A DNA stretch of 64,000 bases from Sporomusa silvacetica DSM 10669 (GCF_002257705.1 NZ_LSLK01000117.1:1-64000); one strand, 5' to 3'. Shown: positions 16,791-25,432, counted from the first letter of the stretch. Made by a program: numbers and translations. Notes: generated from the letters alone by a model not told the origin.

Positions 16791-17645
16791 TTATTGTTTG
16801 AGTTTTTTCACACTAGTGTTATTTGTTAGTGATTGCAATTGAATTCTTGCTATTTTATGTAATTGTAATAATCTTTGATTTTGTGGAATACCTTGACGAA
16901 TCAATTCTGCATTAAGGCTTTCTAAATTTGCCATAACCAATAATTGTTCTAACGTTGCTGTATCTCTAATATTTCCCTTGGGTTTTGAATTTTCTATCTT
17001 CCAGTCCTTTGAGGTTTTGCCGAATAATGCGACATTTAACACTTCCGCTTCACTAGCATAAGTCATTCCTTGTTGGGATTTTGATAAGCTTTCAGGGATT
17101 AGATTATCTTTAATGGCGTCGGTATGTATTCTGTAATTAATTTTAGCGAGAGTCCTATTGACGTTCCAGTCCAGTGATAAGCGGCTATTTTCATCATCCT
17201 TTAATCGTTGATATTCCTTTATTAGATATAGTTTGAATTCTGGAGAGACCCAAGAGGCAAATTCAAAAGCTATATCTTTATGAGCAAAAGTGCCTCCATA
17301 TCTACCAGCTTTAGAAATAAGACCAATTGCACCTGTTGATTCTATCCATCTTTGAGGAGATAAAACAAAAGCATTTGTTCCTGATTCTTTTCTAAACCCG
17401 TCGAATTCGACGGGGTTAAAATTAGGATTGTTTAATTTCTCCCATAACCCTAAAAATTCAATAGTATCCCTATTTCTCAACCAATTTTTTATAACGTCAT
17501 TAGCATCAGAATCAACACTTTTTTGTTTAGCAATATCCGTAATACAAATATAATCATTTCCATTTACCTGGTTTGGCATGATAGATATACCAGTGCCATT
17601 GACATTTATTTCAGTACGTGAGTCTTTGTTTTTCAAGTTAATCAC
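16791..17645 (-). CDS. KilA-N domain protein
   Basis: 284 residues. The KilA-N DNA-binding domain covers about 30-150, with YICITDIAK, SPQRWIESTGAIGLISKAGRYGG shortened here to its core, and DIAFEFASWVSPEFKLYLIKEYQRL. The C-terminal part is helical. KilA-N proteins are phage and element regulators that bind DNA. It overlaps the upstream XRE repressor gene by 8 bases, so the two are cotranscribed and coupled. Confidence 0.85.
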   Translation of the reverse strand: MINLKNKDSRTEINVNGTGISIMPNQVNGNDYICITDIAKQKSVDSDANDVIKNWLRNRDTIEFLGLWEKLNNPNFNPVEFDGFRKESGTNAFVLSPQRWIESTGAIGLISKAGRYGGTFAHKDIAFEFASWVSPEFKLYLIKEYQRLKDDENSRLSLDWNVNRTLAKINYRIHTDAIKDNLIPESLSKSQQGMTYASEAEVLNVALFGKTSKDWKIENSKPKGNIRDTATLEQLLVMANLESLNAELIRQGIPQNQRLLQLHKIARIQLQSLTNNTSVKKLKQ

Positions 17646-17859
17646 TCTCCCTTGCGGCTTCAGGTATGTATTCCAGCAAATCCCCCGGCTGGCAGTTTAA
17701 GGCAGCGCAGAGCTTGTCAATGTGTTCAATTTCAAGTCGTTTAGCTGATCCATACCACAAAGCTGAGATTGTATTAGGTCTTATTCCTGTGATATCAGCT
17801 AAAGCTTTTTTTGTTAGACGGTGACGTCCCATTAATTCAGCAATTTTAAAATGTATCAC
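17638..17859 (-). CDS. XRE-family repressor of the element switch
   Basis: 73 residues, a compact Cro/CI-type helix-turn-helix (ALADITGIRPNTISALW) ending in CQPGDLLEYIPE. The start is GTG 17859 after GGAGGTAA. It is divergent from the ORF6N anti-repressor gene and shares a 173-base control region with it, the usual layout of a lysogeny-type switch. Confidence 0.85.
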   Translation of the reverse strand: MIHFKIAELMGRHRLTKKALADITGIRPNTISALWYGSAKRLEIEHIDKLCAALNCQPGDLLEYIPEAARESD

Positions 17860-17955
17860 TCGTAGTTACCTCCAGTGAATATCGGCTATAGTTAAAAGTT
17901 TAGCACTATACATTAATAAAGACAATTAGAAGTTAAAAAATAACGAATAAAGTTA

Positions 17956-17984
17956 TTGACAAATAACTCCTAGAGATATATAAT
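17956..17984 (+). promoter_or_regulatory. Rightward promoter of the switch region
   Basis: Perfect TTGACA (17956-17961) and TATAAT (17979-17984) with a 17-base spacer, 48 bases before the anti-repressor start. Inverted AATAAC / GTTATT words overlap the -35 box and are good operator candidates for the divergent repressor. Confidence 0.8.
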
Positions 17985-18032
17985 AACCACAAGATAATAA
18001 AAATAACCTTTACGGATAATCGGGAGGGACAT

Positions 18033-18860
18033 ATGAAAAGGTGTAGTCGGGAAGTTGTTAATTTAGTGCCTGTAGGGCAAGGTGTTTCTAATATATCAGT
18101 TAAGGAATACAGGGGGCATCGAGTCGTAACTTTCCGAGATATTGATACAGTGCACCAAAGGCCTGAAGGGACGGCTAAGCGTAATTTCACAGAGAATAAG
18201 TATCATTTTATTGAGAATGAAGATTACTTTTATATCACAGCAAATCAAAGGGACGAAATTCGTACTTTTGAGATTCCGAATAGGGGACTTATTCTAATCA
18301 CAGAAACAGGGTATCTGATGCTGGCCAAATCCTTTCACGACGATCTAGCCTGGAAAGTCCAGCGCATGCTAGTCAAAAGCTACTTCCGGGCCAAAGACCA
18401 GGCCGAAGAAAAGCAACTACCGCCACCAGGCACCACAGCAGACATACTCAAAGAGAATATACTCACAGGTAAAGCTTTTGCTGAGGCCATGGGCCTGAAT
18501 GAGCATCAAGCCCTAATGGCGGCGATTGCCAAAACTGAGCGCCAAACCGGGGATGATCTCAAGGAATTCAAACGCCTACTTACTTCCACTGTGCTTAAGT
18601 CGGACAAGCCTACCGACGAAGAAAAGGCCACCGCCCGGGTTATTGCGATCCTACGCGAAGCCGGTGAAATGAGTCAGCGCGACCTAGGCCGAAAGATCAG
18701 GGGAAGTTATTCAGTAGCACAACTGCAAGAGGTATTGAATCGGCTGAAAGCCGCTAATATAGCCTCTTGCCAGGCACGAAACCGGTCAGAACGGTCAGCA
18801 GGCAGGAAATCAATAATCTGGTGGCTGAATGATCCCAATTATGAAAGGGGTGAAACATAA
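18033..18860 (+). CDS. ORF6N-domain anti-repressor-like protein
   Basis: 275 residues. The ORF6N domain (about 20-115) shows YRGHRVVTFRDIDTVHQRPEG, RNFTENKYHF and TETGYLMLAKSFHDDLAWKVQ. The rest is a helical region and a winged-helix-like C-terminus (GEMSQRDLGRKIRGSYSVAQLQEVL, cut here). Proteins of this type counter repressors during induction. Start ATG after GGGAGGGAC. It is divergent from the XRE repressor. Confidence 0.85.
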   Translation: MKRCSREVVNLVPVGQGVSNISVKEYRGHRVVTFRDIDTVHQRPEGTAKRNFTENKYHFIENEDYFYITANQRDEIRTFEIPNRGLILITETGYLMLAKSFHDDLAWKVQRMLVKSYFRAKDQAEEKQLPPPGTTADILKENILTGKAFAEAMGLNEHQALMAAIAKTERQTGDDLKEFKRLLTSTVLKSDKPTDEEKATARVIAILREAGEMSQRDLGRKIRGSYSVAQLQEVLNRLKAANIASCQARNRSERSAGRKSIIWWLNDPNYERGET

Positions 18861-18990
18861 AGGCAAATGGAAAGGCCGGGTACTGCGCTAACAGTAACAC
18901 CGGCCAAACGGGCAAGGAATCACGAGAAACCCGCCGTCAAATTCATTCTATCAGGCGGCGGGAATAGAGTCAAATGATAGGGGGATTAAA

Positions 18991-19371
18991 ATGAATATTG
19001 ATGTGCCTAAAAATGATGATTCTGGAATACTTCATAGGTTATTTGAGTTAGCCCATAAACGCGGCATTAAGATTTTTCCGAATCAGGACCTGGGCGAAAA
19101 CATTTTTGGCTTGTGTGTTAATTTTGATGGAATAAAGAGAATTGGGCTCAGCAGCAGACTCTCTCTTCATGCGGCAATCTATGTATTATCGCATGAGCTA
19201 GGCCATTGTCAGCTACATGCAGCTAAAGTCAATTACGCTCTGTATAACAAGCGGGATAATTACTATGACAGCATAGAACAGCAGGCAGACCGGTTTGCTG
19301 CAAAGTTAATAAAAGTATTGAGCCGGAGCGCCGGAGTAAATCACCAAATGAATATTGATGGGGGGCAGTAA
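18991..19371 (+). CDS. ImmA/IrrE-type metallopeptidase
   Basis: 126 residues with the zinc-protease motif HELGH (about 69-73) and a downstream EQQADRFAAKLI helix carrying the third ligand. ImmA-type proteases cleave element repressors to trigger excision. The presence of an XRE repressor on the same element gives a plausible target. Start ATG 18991 after GGGGGAT. Confidence 0.85.
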   Translation: MNIDVPKNDDSGILHRLFELAHKRGIKIFPNQDLGENIFGLCVNFDGIKRIGLSSRLSLHAAIYVLSHELGHCQLHAAKVNYALYNKRDNYYDSIEQQADRFAAKLIKVLSRSAGVNHQMNIDGGQ

Positions 19372-19373
19372 GT

Positions 19374-19652
19374 ATGTATTTATCAAATCAAACCTGCCCC
19401 GTATGTGGGCACCGTCTACATGTTACCTGGTCGTGGCCGCCGGTCATTACTGGTATGCCTACAGCGCTAGTATTTGTTTGCCAGAATTGCGCTCTTCACC
19501 AGCGAGCAGAGGGCCTAGTAGAACGAAACCCTTTTACCAATGATGTGATTATAACGCCTGAAGGCCGCAATGTCTTAGCTCGGCATCACAGCGTCTATAA
19601 CCAGGCTATCCCTTATATGGCAGAACGGAAATTACCTATCAACGATTATTAG
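19374..19652 (+). CDS. Zinc-ribbon hypothetical protein
   Basis: 92 residues with CPVCGH (8-13) and CQNC (about 36-39), forming one zinc ribbon. The remaining sequence is not recognised. The start at 19374 is two bases after the protease stop, suggesting cotranslation. Confidence 0.6.
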   Translation: MYLSNQTCPVCGHRLHVTWSWPPVITGMPTALVFVCQNCALHQRAEGLVERNPFTNDVIITPEGRNVLARHHSVYNQAIPYMAERKLPINDY

Positions 19653-19675
19653 AATACCGGTGAGGAGGAATTATC

Positions 19676-19780
19676 ATGGTGATTAGTGATGGAATGCGCG
19701 ACAGCATGTTTGATATAGCAGGGCTTACATATAAAGGGCGGTACGTTGGAAGTATGGGAAGTATGCTCCAACTTATATAA
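19676..19780 (+). CDS. Short ORF, likely first part of a frameshifted gene
   Basis: 34 codons with a strong GAGGAGGAATT site before ATG 19676. The frame ends at TAA 19778-19780, which overlaps the ATG of the next frame (TAATG). The downstream frame can be read upstream as KYGKYAPTYIMLPAG, as though one protein had been split by a one-base shift. It could be a real frameshift, a programmed shift or two coupled genes. Confidence 0.45.
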   Translation: MVISDGMRDSMFDIAGLTYKGRYVGSMGSMLQLI

Positions 19781-19992
19781 TGTTGCCAGCCGGTGCGGTG
19801 GACTATGAGCGGCGGGGATCGTCATGCAAGTTAAAGGCGATAGCCCGGAAGGTGCCAGGCGAAAGCGGCCATCGGCACTGGCAGATTGATGATGTTGTGG
19901 ACGTTAGGGATATTCTAAATGCTGTAGGTCAAGGATTTGGCGCTCACAGAGATATTGAATGGGCAGGGAGGTATGAACGGTGCCTAAGTTAA
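19780..19992 (+). CDS. Small hypothetical protein, coupled or frameshifted
   Basis: 70 residues (PAGAVDYERRGSSCKLKAI..., then HRHWQIDDVVDVRDIL), start ATG overlapping the preceding stop. No ribosome site of its own, so it depends on upstream translation. Not recognised. Confidence 0.45.
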   Translation: MLPAGAVDYERRGSSCKLKAIARKVPGESGHRHWQIDDVVDVRDILNAVGQGFGAHRDIEWAGRYERCLS

Positions 19993-20168
19993 GAGTGGAT
20001 GAACGATTTGTTTGGGCAGAGTTGCTTTGTCTTAGGACAGTCCTCATAGAAGTTGTGGCCGGTAAGCGGCATGGTATGCATGCAAGGAAGGCGGCGGCAA
20101 TTGCGGGGCGGATTGAGAGGCTGGCGGCAGCGGTGATCGTGCCAACAAGTAAAAAGATAGCTAACTAA
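19980..20168 (+). CDS. Small basic hypothetical protein
   Basis: 62 residues from GTG 19980, 9 bases after GGGAGG and overlapping the previous gene by 13 bases. Rich in Arg, Ala and Val, helical. Ends before a weak hairpin (20172-20199). Function unknown. Confidence 0.45.
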   Translation: MPKLRVDERFVWAELLCLRTVLIEVVAGKRHGMHARKAAAIAGRIERLAAAVIVPTSKKIAN

Positions 20169-20327
20169 ACGAAACGGTAGGCTTGGTCCTGCCGTTAGTT
20201 ATTAGGAAAAATTAGGTTTTTTATTAGTAATATATGATAAAAAATGTAGGATTTAGAAAAGATATAACGAAGTTGTAACACATACGCTTACATTTTCTTG
20301 GTGATTAAAGTAGTTGGAGTGTTAATA

Positions 20328-22490
20328 ATGAAAAAACAGATTCTATCAGAAGCATATTATAAGGATATGTGTTCCAGTAAATTAATTGAATATATTGAGG
20401 AAAATATAACTAATTTGGATGATGCAAATGTATATTACCATTATCCCGCTTTACGAGAATTAGATGAGAAACCATTGTATCCTAGTGTGTTTATAATAAG
20501 TCCACGACATGGGGTTATAATTTTTAAATGTGATAGCATAACAAGAGATAGAGAATTAGAGAACTTGATTGAACTTGATTTAGATTTAGAAAGAATGGAA
20601 GAATTGATTTTTGCTAAATTACTTAAAAGTTCTAATAGAAAAATGAAGAGTGGAAAAAGAGCTCTTTCATTTAATTTGACATCGGCTCTATATGTGCCTA
20701 ATTATTCAGGTAAAGAAGTTTTCGCGGATTTTAATTGTAAAGTTATTGTAAATAACCAAGATGTTAAAACATTTTTTGAAGACTGTGAAGAAGCTGAAAT
20801 CTCTAGTGAAATTCTTCAAGAGATTTATGCATTAGTAGACGCCTCAAAAGCTATTGTTAAGCCTAAAGAAAGAGCAATATTAGAAAGTGACCGAACATCA
20901 AAAGCGTACATTTTAAAACAGTTAGAAGAAGAAATTGCTGAATTTGATGATAGTCAAAAATATGCGGCATTGTCTCAATTGGAAGGGCCTCAAAGAATAA
21001 GGGGATTGGCTGGATCGGGAAAAACTGTAATTTTATGTATAAAAGCTGCATTGTTGCATCTAAATAACCCTAACAAGAGAATTCTTTATACTTTTATGAC
21101 TAAAAGTTTATATGATTATATTCAATTACTCATTACTAGGTTTTACAGGATACTTAGCGATGGTAAATTACCAGATTTTGAAAATTGTATTCATATTAGG
21201 CATGCTTGGGGAGGGCAAAACGTAAAAGGGGTCTATTTTGATTGTTGTAGGAAAAATTCAATTACACCTAGCACATATAATGAAGCTTCTACAATGGCAG
21301 GACCAAAAGACGCTTTTGACTATGTCTGTTTATCATTGCTAGAGAAAACCAAAGGATTTTTAGAAAAATCTTACGACTATGTTCTAATTGACGAAGCACA
21401 AGATTTTAAACCATCTTTTTATCAAATCTGCAGAGCAATGGTTAATAATGATTGCATAGTATGGAGTTATGATGAATTACAAAACATATTTGACGTTAAG
21501 ATACAAGATACTATTACCACTTTTAAAAATAAATATGGGGCAACAGGAATTAACCTAAGTGAGCTTCAAAAAAATCACCCTGATATGGAAAATGACATTG
21601 TTTTGTCAAAATGTTACCGCAACCCTAAAGAAATTTTGGTAACAGCACATGCAATTGGATTTGGTATTTATAATGATACACTAATACAGATGTTGGAAAA
21701 TAACTCCCATTGGGAGGATTTAGGGTATAGTGTTAGTGCTGGAAACTGTCAGCCAAATGAAGATATGATAATAATTCGGCTAGAAAAAAACAGTCCTTTG
21801 TCAATTAGTAAAATGCAATCTGCCGACGAACTTATTAAATTGTATTCAGCAAATGATATAGATGAGGAAGTTAGTTGGGTAACTAATAGCATAGAAGAGG
21901 CGATAAAAAAAGATGGTTTGCGAGCAGATGATATTATAGTAATTTCATTAGATGATAGATACAGTAAATCATATTTTTCTAAGATTAGCCAAGCACTATA
22001 TGAAAAAAAGATTTTTAGTCATAATCTTTCTGATAACTTTTACGAAAAAGGGTTTTCTGAGGATGAGTGTGTAACGCTATCTACTATTTATAAAGCAAAA
22101 GGTAATGAAGCTGCAATGGTATTTGTTGTTGGCAGTGATGTGTTCGAACATAATAAAGATGATAGGAAAATGAGAAATAAAGCTTTTACAGCTTTTACTC
22201 GGGCTAAGGCTTGGTTAAGAATAAGTGGGATAAATATTAAATGGCATTCATTATGGTATGAAATTAATCAAGTAAAAGAAAAGCAATTTAAATTAGAGTT
22301 TCCATATAAAGAAGCGCATGTTATACAACGTGACCTGGATGTAATTAATTCTCAAGCTGCCAAAAAAAGGGAGATAATCCAAGAAATGCTGAGTAAGGCG
22401 AAAAAATCAGGAATACACATTTCAGATAAAGAAATAATACAGGCATTTCAGGGTGACAAGTTTTCAGGTGATGGAAGTGAAGCAGAGTGA
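20328..22490 (+). CDS. SF1 helicase, candidate defence protein
   Basis: 720 residues from ATG 20328 (site TTGGAGTG). An N-terminal region of about 180 residues looks nuclease- or NERD-like (YPSVFIISPRHGVIIFKCD), then Walker A GLAGSGKT (226-233), Walker B DEAQDF (355-360), SKCYRNPKEIL and the C-terminal UvrD-type motifs TLSTIYKAKGNEA and AFTAFTRAKAW. It is an ATP-dependent nucleic-acid translocase. The DNA is much more AT-rich than the element core. It overlaps the DUF2290 gene by 4 bases (GTGA), so the two form a unit, probably an anti-phage cargo module. Confidence 0.8.
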   Translation: MKKQILSEAYYKDMCSSKLIEYIEENITNLDDANVYYHYPALRELDEKPLYPSVFIISPRHGVIIFKCDSITRDRELENLIELDLDLERMEELIFAKLLKSSNRKMKSGKRALSFNLTSALYVPNYSGKEVFADFNCKVIVNNQDVKTFFEDCEEAEISSEILQEIYALVDASKAIVKPKERAILESDRTSKAYILKQLEEEIAEFDDSQKYAALSQLEGPQRIRGLAGSGKTVILCIKAALLHLNNPNKRILYTFMTKSLYDYIQLLITRFYRILSDGKLPDFENCIHIRHAWGGQNVKGVYFDCCRKNSITPSTYNEASTMAGPKDAFDYVCLSLLEKTKGFLEKSYDYVLIDEAQDFKPSFYQICRAMVNNDCIVWSYDELQNIFDVKIQDTITTFKNKYGATGINLSELQKNHPDMENDIVLSKCYRNPKEILVTAHAIGFGIYNDTLIQMLENNSHWEDLGYSVSAGNCQPNEDMIIIRLEKNSPLSISKMQSADELIKLYSANDIDEEVSWVTNSIEEAIKKDGLRADDIIVISLDDRYSKSYFSKISQALYEKKIFSHNLSDNFYEKGFSEDECVTLSTIYKAKGNEAAMVFVVGSDVFEHNKDDRKMRNKAFTAFTRAKAWLRISGINIKWHSLWYEINQVKEKQFKLEFPYKEAHVIQRDLDVINSQAAKKREIIQEMLSKAKKSGIHISDKEIIQAFQGDKFSGDGSEAE

Positions 22491-23194
22491 AATCTGCTGC
22501 CATTTTTGATGCAATGAATGAAGTTAAAAAGATGTTACAAAGCATTGAACTATTAAAAAAAGAAAATACGACTCGACCTAGATCACTTACTTATTCAAAG
22601 TTTTCAGAAGAGTTTATAAAAATGTCTCAGGATGGTGAATATGAAAAAATATATCAGAGTGCTATGAAAAATGCTGATTATGATTTTGTGTTAAAAGATG
22701 ATTCTTTTTTTCAATTATCTTGTGATACTATTAGTGGCTCTGATGATACGATCTATATTAGGTATGCATATTATCCCAACCCACGGTATTATTGCTCATA
22801 CGAGCAGTTTTTGAAAACGCATGGTTTATCTTATGAAGAGTGTGATGATTCGTTTCTAATATATTATGAACAAGAAATAGCAGAGGCTAGGTTAAAATCG
22901 GCTGTTACTCCTATAAGATACGAGTATGATCTCCATAAGTATGTTCCTGAAATACATCCTATTTCACACTTGCATATTGGACATGAAGAAGATATGAGAA
23001 TAGCATTGTCTAAAATAATGATACCTCAAAAATTTGTTAGTTTTGTAATTAGAGCCTTCTATTATAAAAAATGGAAGAATGCGATGCAAGCAAATGACTT
23101 ATATAAAGAGATTTGTCGCAATGCAAAGCATAAGTGCTCTTTAGTGCCAAAGGATTTTTTCCATAATGAAAAGATGTTTCTGTATTTAGAGTAA
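22487..23194 (+). CDS. DUF2290-type partner of the helicase
   Basis: 235 residues from GTG 22487. The central part RYAYYPNPRYY and the C-terminal block YEYDLHKYVPEIHPISHLHIG, followed by MIPQKFVSFVIRAFYYKKW, match what I know of the DUF2290 family. HISHLHIG-like histidines suggest a catalytic or metal role, but no activity is established to my knowledge. Such genes sit beside SF1/UvrD helicases in defence islands. Confidence 0.65.
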   Translation: MKSAAIFDAMNEVKKMLQSIELLKKENTTRPRSLTYSKFSEEFIKMSQDGEYEKIYQSAMKNADYDFVLKDDSFFQLSCDTISGSDDTIYIRYAYYPNPRYYCSYEQFLKTHGLSYEECDDSFLIYYEQEIAEARLKSAVTPIRYEYDLHKYVPEIHPISHLHIGHEEDMRIALSKIMIPQKFVSFVIRAFYYKKWKNAMQANDLYKEICRNAKHKCSLVPKDFFHNEKMFLYLE

Positions 23195-23506
23195 AGTTTT
23201 GATGTTAGAAACAGGGGTTGTTCATTTAAATGTCTTATTCTGCAAGATTACAAAGATATAAAATTTTAACGATCGGCGGGATTAATTTCCCGTCGATTAC
23301 TCATTTATTTGTCAAAATGTCCAATTTGTCCAGAGATAGAAACTACTATTTATACTATTGATTTTACTTTTGTCCATTTTGTCAAAAAGGAATGACAGAA
23401 TACTATAGCTTACGAACCTTTAAAATATGCGGCTTTTGAGATTTTGTCAAAATGTCCATTTTGTCCTTGTATATTATTATTAATAAAATGAGGAGGCGGA
23501 AGAACA
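23195..23506 (+). promoter_or_regulatory. Repeat-bearing region upstream of the integrase
   Basis: No gene. Three related sites of TTTTGTCC / TGTCAAAATGTCC type lie at 23308-23331, 23368-23390 and 23441-23466, in both orientations. The same words occur at the end of the primase gene (about 11331-11350 and 11449-11470). They may be binding sites for an element regulator controlling integrase expression. Confidence 0.5.
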
Positions 23507-24793
23507 GTGGCTAAGAAACGTGGTCATGGGGAAGGATCAGTTTTTGAGCGGAAAGATAGACCGGGAACGTGGAGGGCGTCATTTACTTACACTAATCCAG
23601 CAAATGGTGAAACCGAGCATAAAACGTTTGATCGTGGGAATCGGAGGGAAGCATTATCTGCGGGGCGTAAATGGAGAGAGCAAAGAGAGAAAGGCTTGCT
23701 CCCAGAAGCTGATAAAATTACATTAGGTGAATGGATTGATACTTGGCTGAAACAGTATATAAAGCCTAATGTGAGAATAAAGAGCTATGACAAATATGAG
23801 GGTTGCTTGCTGCAGTATGTCAAACCCAAACTAGGTAAGATGCTATTGCAGCAGGTGCGGGAGACACAGCTCACAACTTTGTTTAATGAATTGCTGGCCA
23901 GTGGGGGAAAGAAAGAGAAGGGCCTATCCTCTAGTACGGTAAAGGCCACCAGACGTTATTTGAGTATGTGTCTAGAGCAAGCGATTAAATCAGATATGCT
24001 ACTAAAGAACCCCGTTAAACAAACCAAACCTATAAAGCTCGTTAAGGCAGAAATTCAGACATTAAATGAAAGCCAGGCGGCGGATCTGATAACAGCGGCA
24101 CAGACGAAAGCGCAGGAGGCAGATCAGGCGTATGCCATACGGGCTGCAAAGGCAGCGGAAAAAGCAGCTAAAACCGGTAAATATGCTCAAATATCTATGA
24201 CGAATATCGTTTATCACAGTACATACATGGCTATTCTATTGGCGCTAAATACTGGTATGCGGTTGGGTGAGATCTTTGGTTTATCCTGGGATGCTGTTGA
24301 CGTGAAGAAAGGCATTATTTACGTCAAAAGGGCTTTAGTCACAAGCATGGCGGGTGTTAAATTCGAGGAGCCAAAAACCAAAAGCTCAAAGCGGCAGATT
24401 CCCTTATCCGCCGATGTGGCAGTGGAATTAAGGAAATATAAGACGCGGCAGGACTGGCACAAGAACCTTTTAGGTGATCAATGGGGGCCTCTTAACCTTG
24501 TGATAACCGGTGAATGGGGCCAGGTGTTTAATAATAGTAACTTTACTTCACGGTATTTTAAACCGCTAATAAAACAGATAGGTGTTATCGATAGTTTCAA
24601 ATTTCATGATCTAAGGCACACTCATGCAACATTGTTACTGTTGAAGGGAATACCTGTTAAAGTGGTGTCAGAGCGGTTAGGCCATAGCACAGTAAGTATG
24701 ACTCAAGATACATATGCACATGTGCTTCCGGAGATGCAGGCTGAAGTCGTGAAGGTGTTGGACGGGATGTTTATTAGGAAAATCAATGGTTAG
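23507..24793 (+). CDS. int: Tyrosine site-specific integrase
   Basis: 428 residues: an arm-binding N-terminus (GHGEGSVFERKDRPGTW), a core-binding SAM-like domain (70-170) and a catalytic domain with Arg252 (MRLGE), HDLRH (367-371), His393 (GHSTVSMTQ) and the nucleophile Tyr403 (DTYAHV). An unusual Ala/Lys-rich insertion lies at about 196-230. It should recombine the tRNA-Gly sites. GTG start after GAGGAGGCGG. It is adjacent to attR. Confidence 0.95.
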   Translation: MAKKRGHGEGSVFERKDRPGTWRASFTYTNPANGETEHKTFDRGNRREALSAGRKWREQREKGLLPEADKITLGEWIDTWLKQYIKPNVRIKSYDKYEGCLLQYVKPKLGKMLLQQVRETQLTTLFNELLASGGKKEKGLSSSTVKATRRYLSMCLEQAIKSDMLLKNPVKQTKPIKLVKAEIQTLNESQAADLITAAQTKAQEADQAYAIRAAKAAEKAAKTGKYAQISMTNIVYHSTYMAILLALNTGMRLGEIFGLSWDAVDVKKGIIYVKRALVTSMAGVKFEEPKTKSSKRQIPLSADVAVELRKYKTRQDWHKNLLGDQWGPLNLVITGEWGQVFNNSNFTSRYFKPLIKQIGVIDSFKFHDLRHTHATLLLLKGIPVKVVSERLGHSTVSMTQDTYAHVLPEMQAEVVKVLDGMFIRKING

Positions 24794-24806
24794 CGGTATT
24801 AAGCTT

Positions 24807-24831
24807 GGGTAGTAATCTGGGTAGTAAAACG
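24807..24831 (+). repeat. Right copy of element-end repeat
   Basis: Identical to 7814-7838 over 25 bases (two GGGTAGTAA words) and followed by GGATTAGGTAAAA at 24855-24867, as on the left. Likely integrase arm site. Confidence 0.65.
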
Positions 24832-24942
24832 TAAAATTATTGTATGGAAAACATGGATTAGGTAAAAGAGTGAAACCCGACAAGTATTGATTTTATTGAC
24901 TTCTTAAAACAGGTTGGACTACGGAACATATGTTTTACCCAA

Positions 24943-24987
24943 TTCCCAAGCCGTGGGTCGCGAGTTCGAATCTCGTTGCCCGCTCCA
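24943..24987 (+). other. attR: duplicated 3' half of tRNA-Gly
   Basis: Begins with TTCCCAAGCCGTGGGTCG, identical to the tRNA at attL, and ends with TTGCCCGCTCCA. The T arm is GCGAG/CTCGT instead of GAGGG/CCCTT, both pairing. A factor-independent terminator like that after attL (7777-7808) follows at 24995-25029. Confidence 0.9.
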
Positions 24988-25099
24988 GTAAAATCAAGCC
25001 TTCCAGGCATTTGCTTGGAAGACTTTTTATTATAAAACTGCTTATCCACTGCTTATTTTAAGAAATGGTAAGTAGAACTGAAACGTGGGAGGGATGATT

Positions 25100-25342
25100 A
25101 TGGGATATATCGATCATGTAGAAGTGTATTTGGAAGCTCAAGAAAATACAACGGCTATTTATCGTATTCATTCTGTTATTTCTTATGATAGTAAAGATAA
25201 CGAGATAAAGAACTATCAGGAGTTGGCATACGTTGATGAGTTTAATGGTAGCGATGGCGATTATGAGCAAGAAGTTGTAGATTATGTTGCATCCAAAGTT
25301 GGTGTAGATAAAGATATAGTTGAAATCAAAGGATATATATAA
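25100..25342 (+). CDS. Small hypothetical acidic protein
   Basis: 80 residues from ATG 25100 after GGGAGGGATG. It begins with VEVYLEAQENTTAIYRIHSVISYDS, cut here, and is beta-rich and acidic with no recognised domain. It lies just outside attR and ends before a strong terminator, so it may belong to the chromosome or the next island. Confidence 0.55.
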   Translation: MGYIDHVEVYLEAQENTTAIYRIHSVISYDSKDNEIKNYQELAYVDEFNGSDGDYEQEVVDYVASKVGVDKDIVEIKGYI

Positions 25343-25381
25343 ATAGACGTGGATTTTTATTGGAAAGTTTAATAAAACATT

Positions 25382-25415
25382 AAAATAGGACTAGCTGAGT
25401 AGCTAGTCCTATTTT
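25382..25415. terminator. Bidirectional terminator at the left edge of the second island
   Basis: AAAATAGGACTAGCT and AGCTAGTCCTATTTT form a perfect 15-bp stem with loop GAGT. A closely similar hairpin is found at 32279-32313 before the integrase remnant. Confidence 0.9.
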
Positions 25416-25432
25416 GGTATGTCTACAGTTTG

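Larger units (their letters stand above)
7692..24987 (+). mobile_element. 17.3-kb integrative element in tRNA-Gly(CCC)
   Basis: The boundaries are the intact tRNA-Gly at the left and its 3'-half copy at 24943-24987. The tyrosine integrase lies 150 bases from the right end, as usual. Inside are an excisionase-like HTH, a primase/DUF3987 replication protein, a divergent repressor/anti-repressor switch, an ImmA-type protease, a terminase-small-subunit-like fragment, hypothetical genes and a helicase-DUF2290 pair. No capsid, tail, portal, lysis or conjugation genes are present. This makes it satellite-like (PICI-type) or a minimal integrative element rather than a full prophage. Confidence 0.85.

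Noticed and set aside
24858..25049. Minus-strand 63-codon frame containing AGNEIRTRDPRLGNW
   Set aside because: Antisense of the tRNA-Gly remnant at attR, not a gene.
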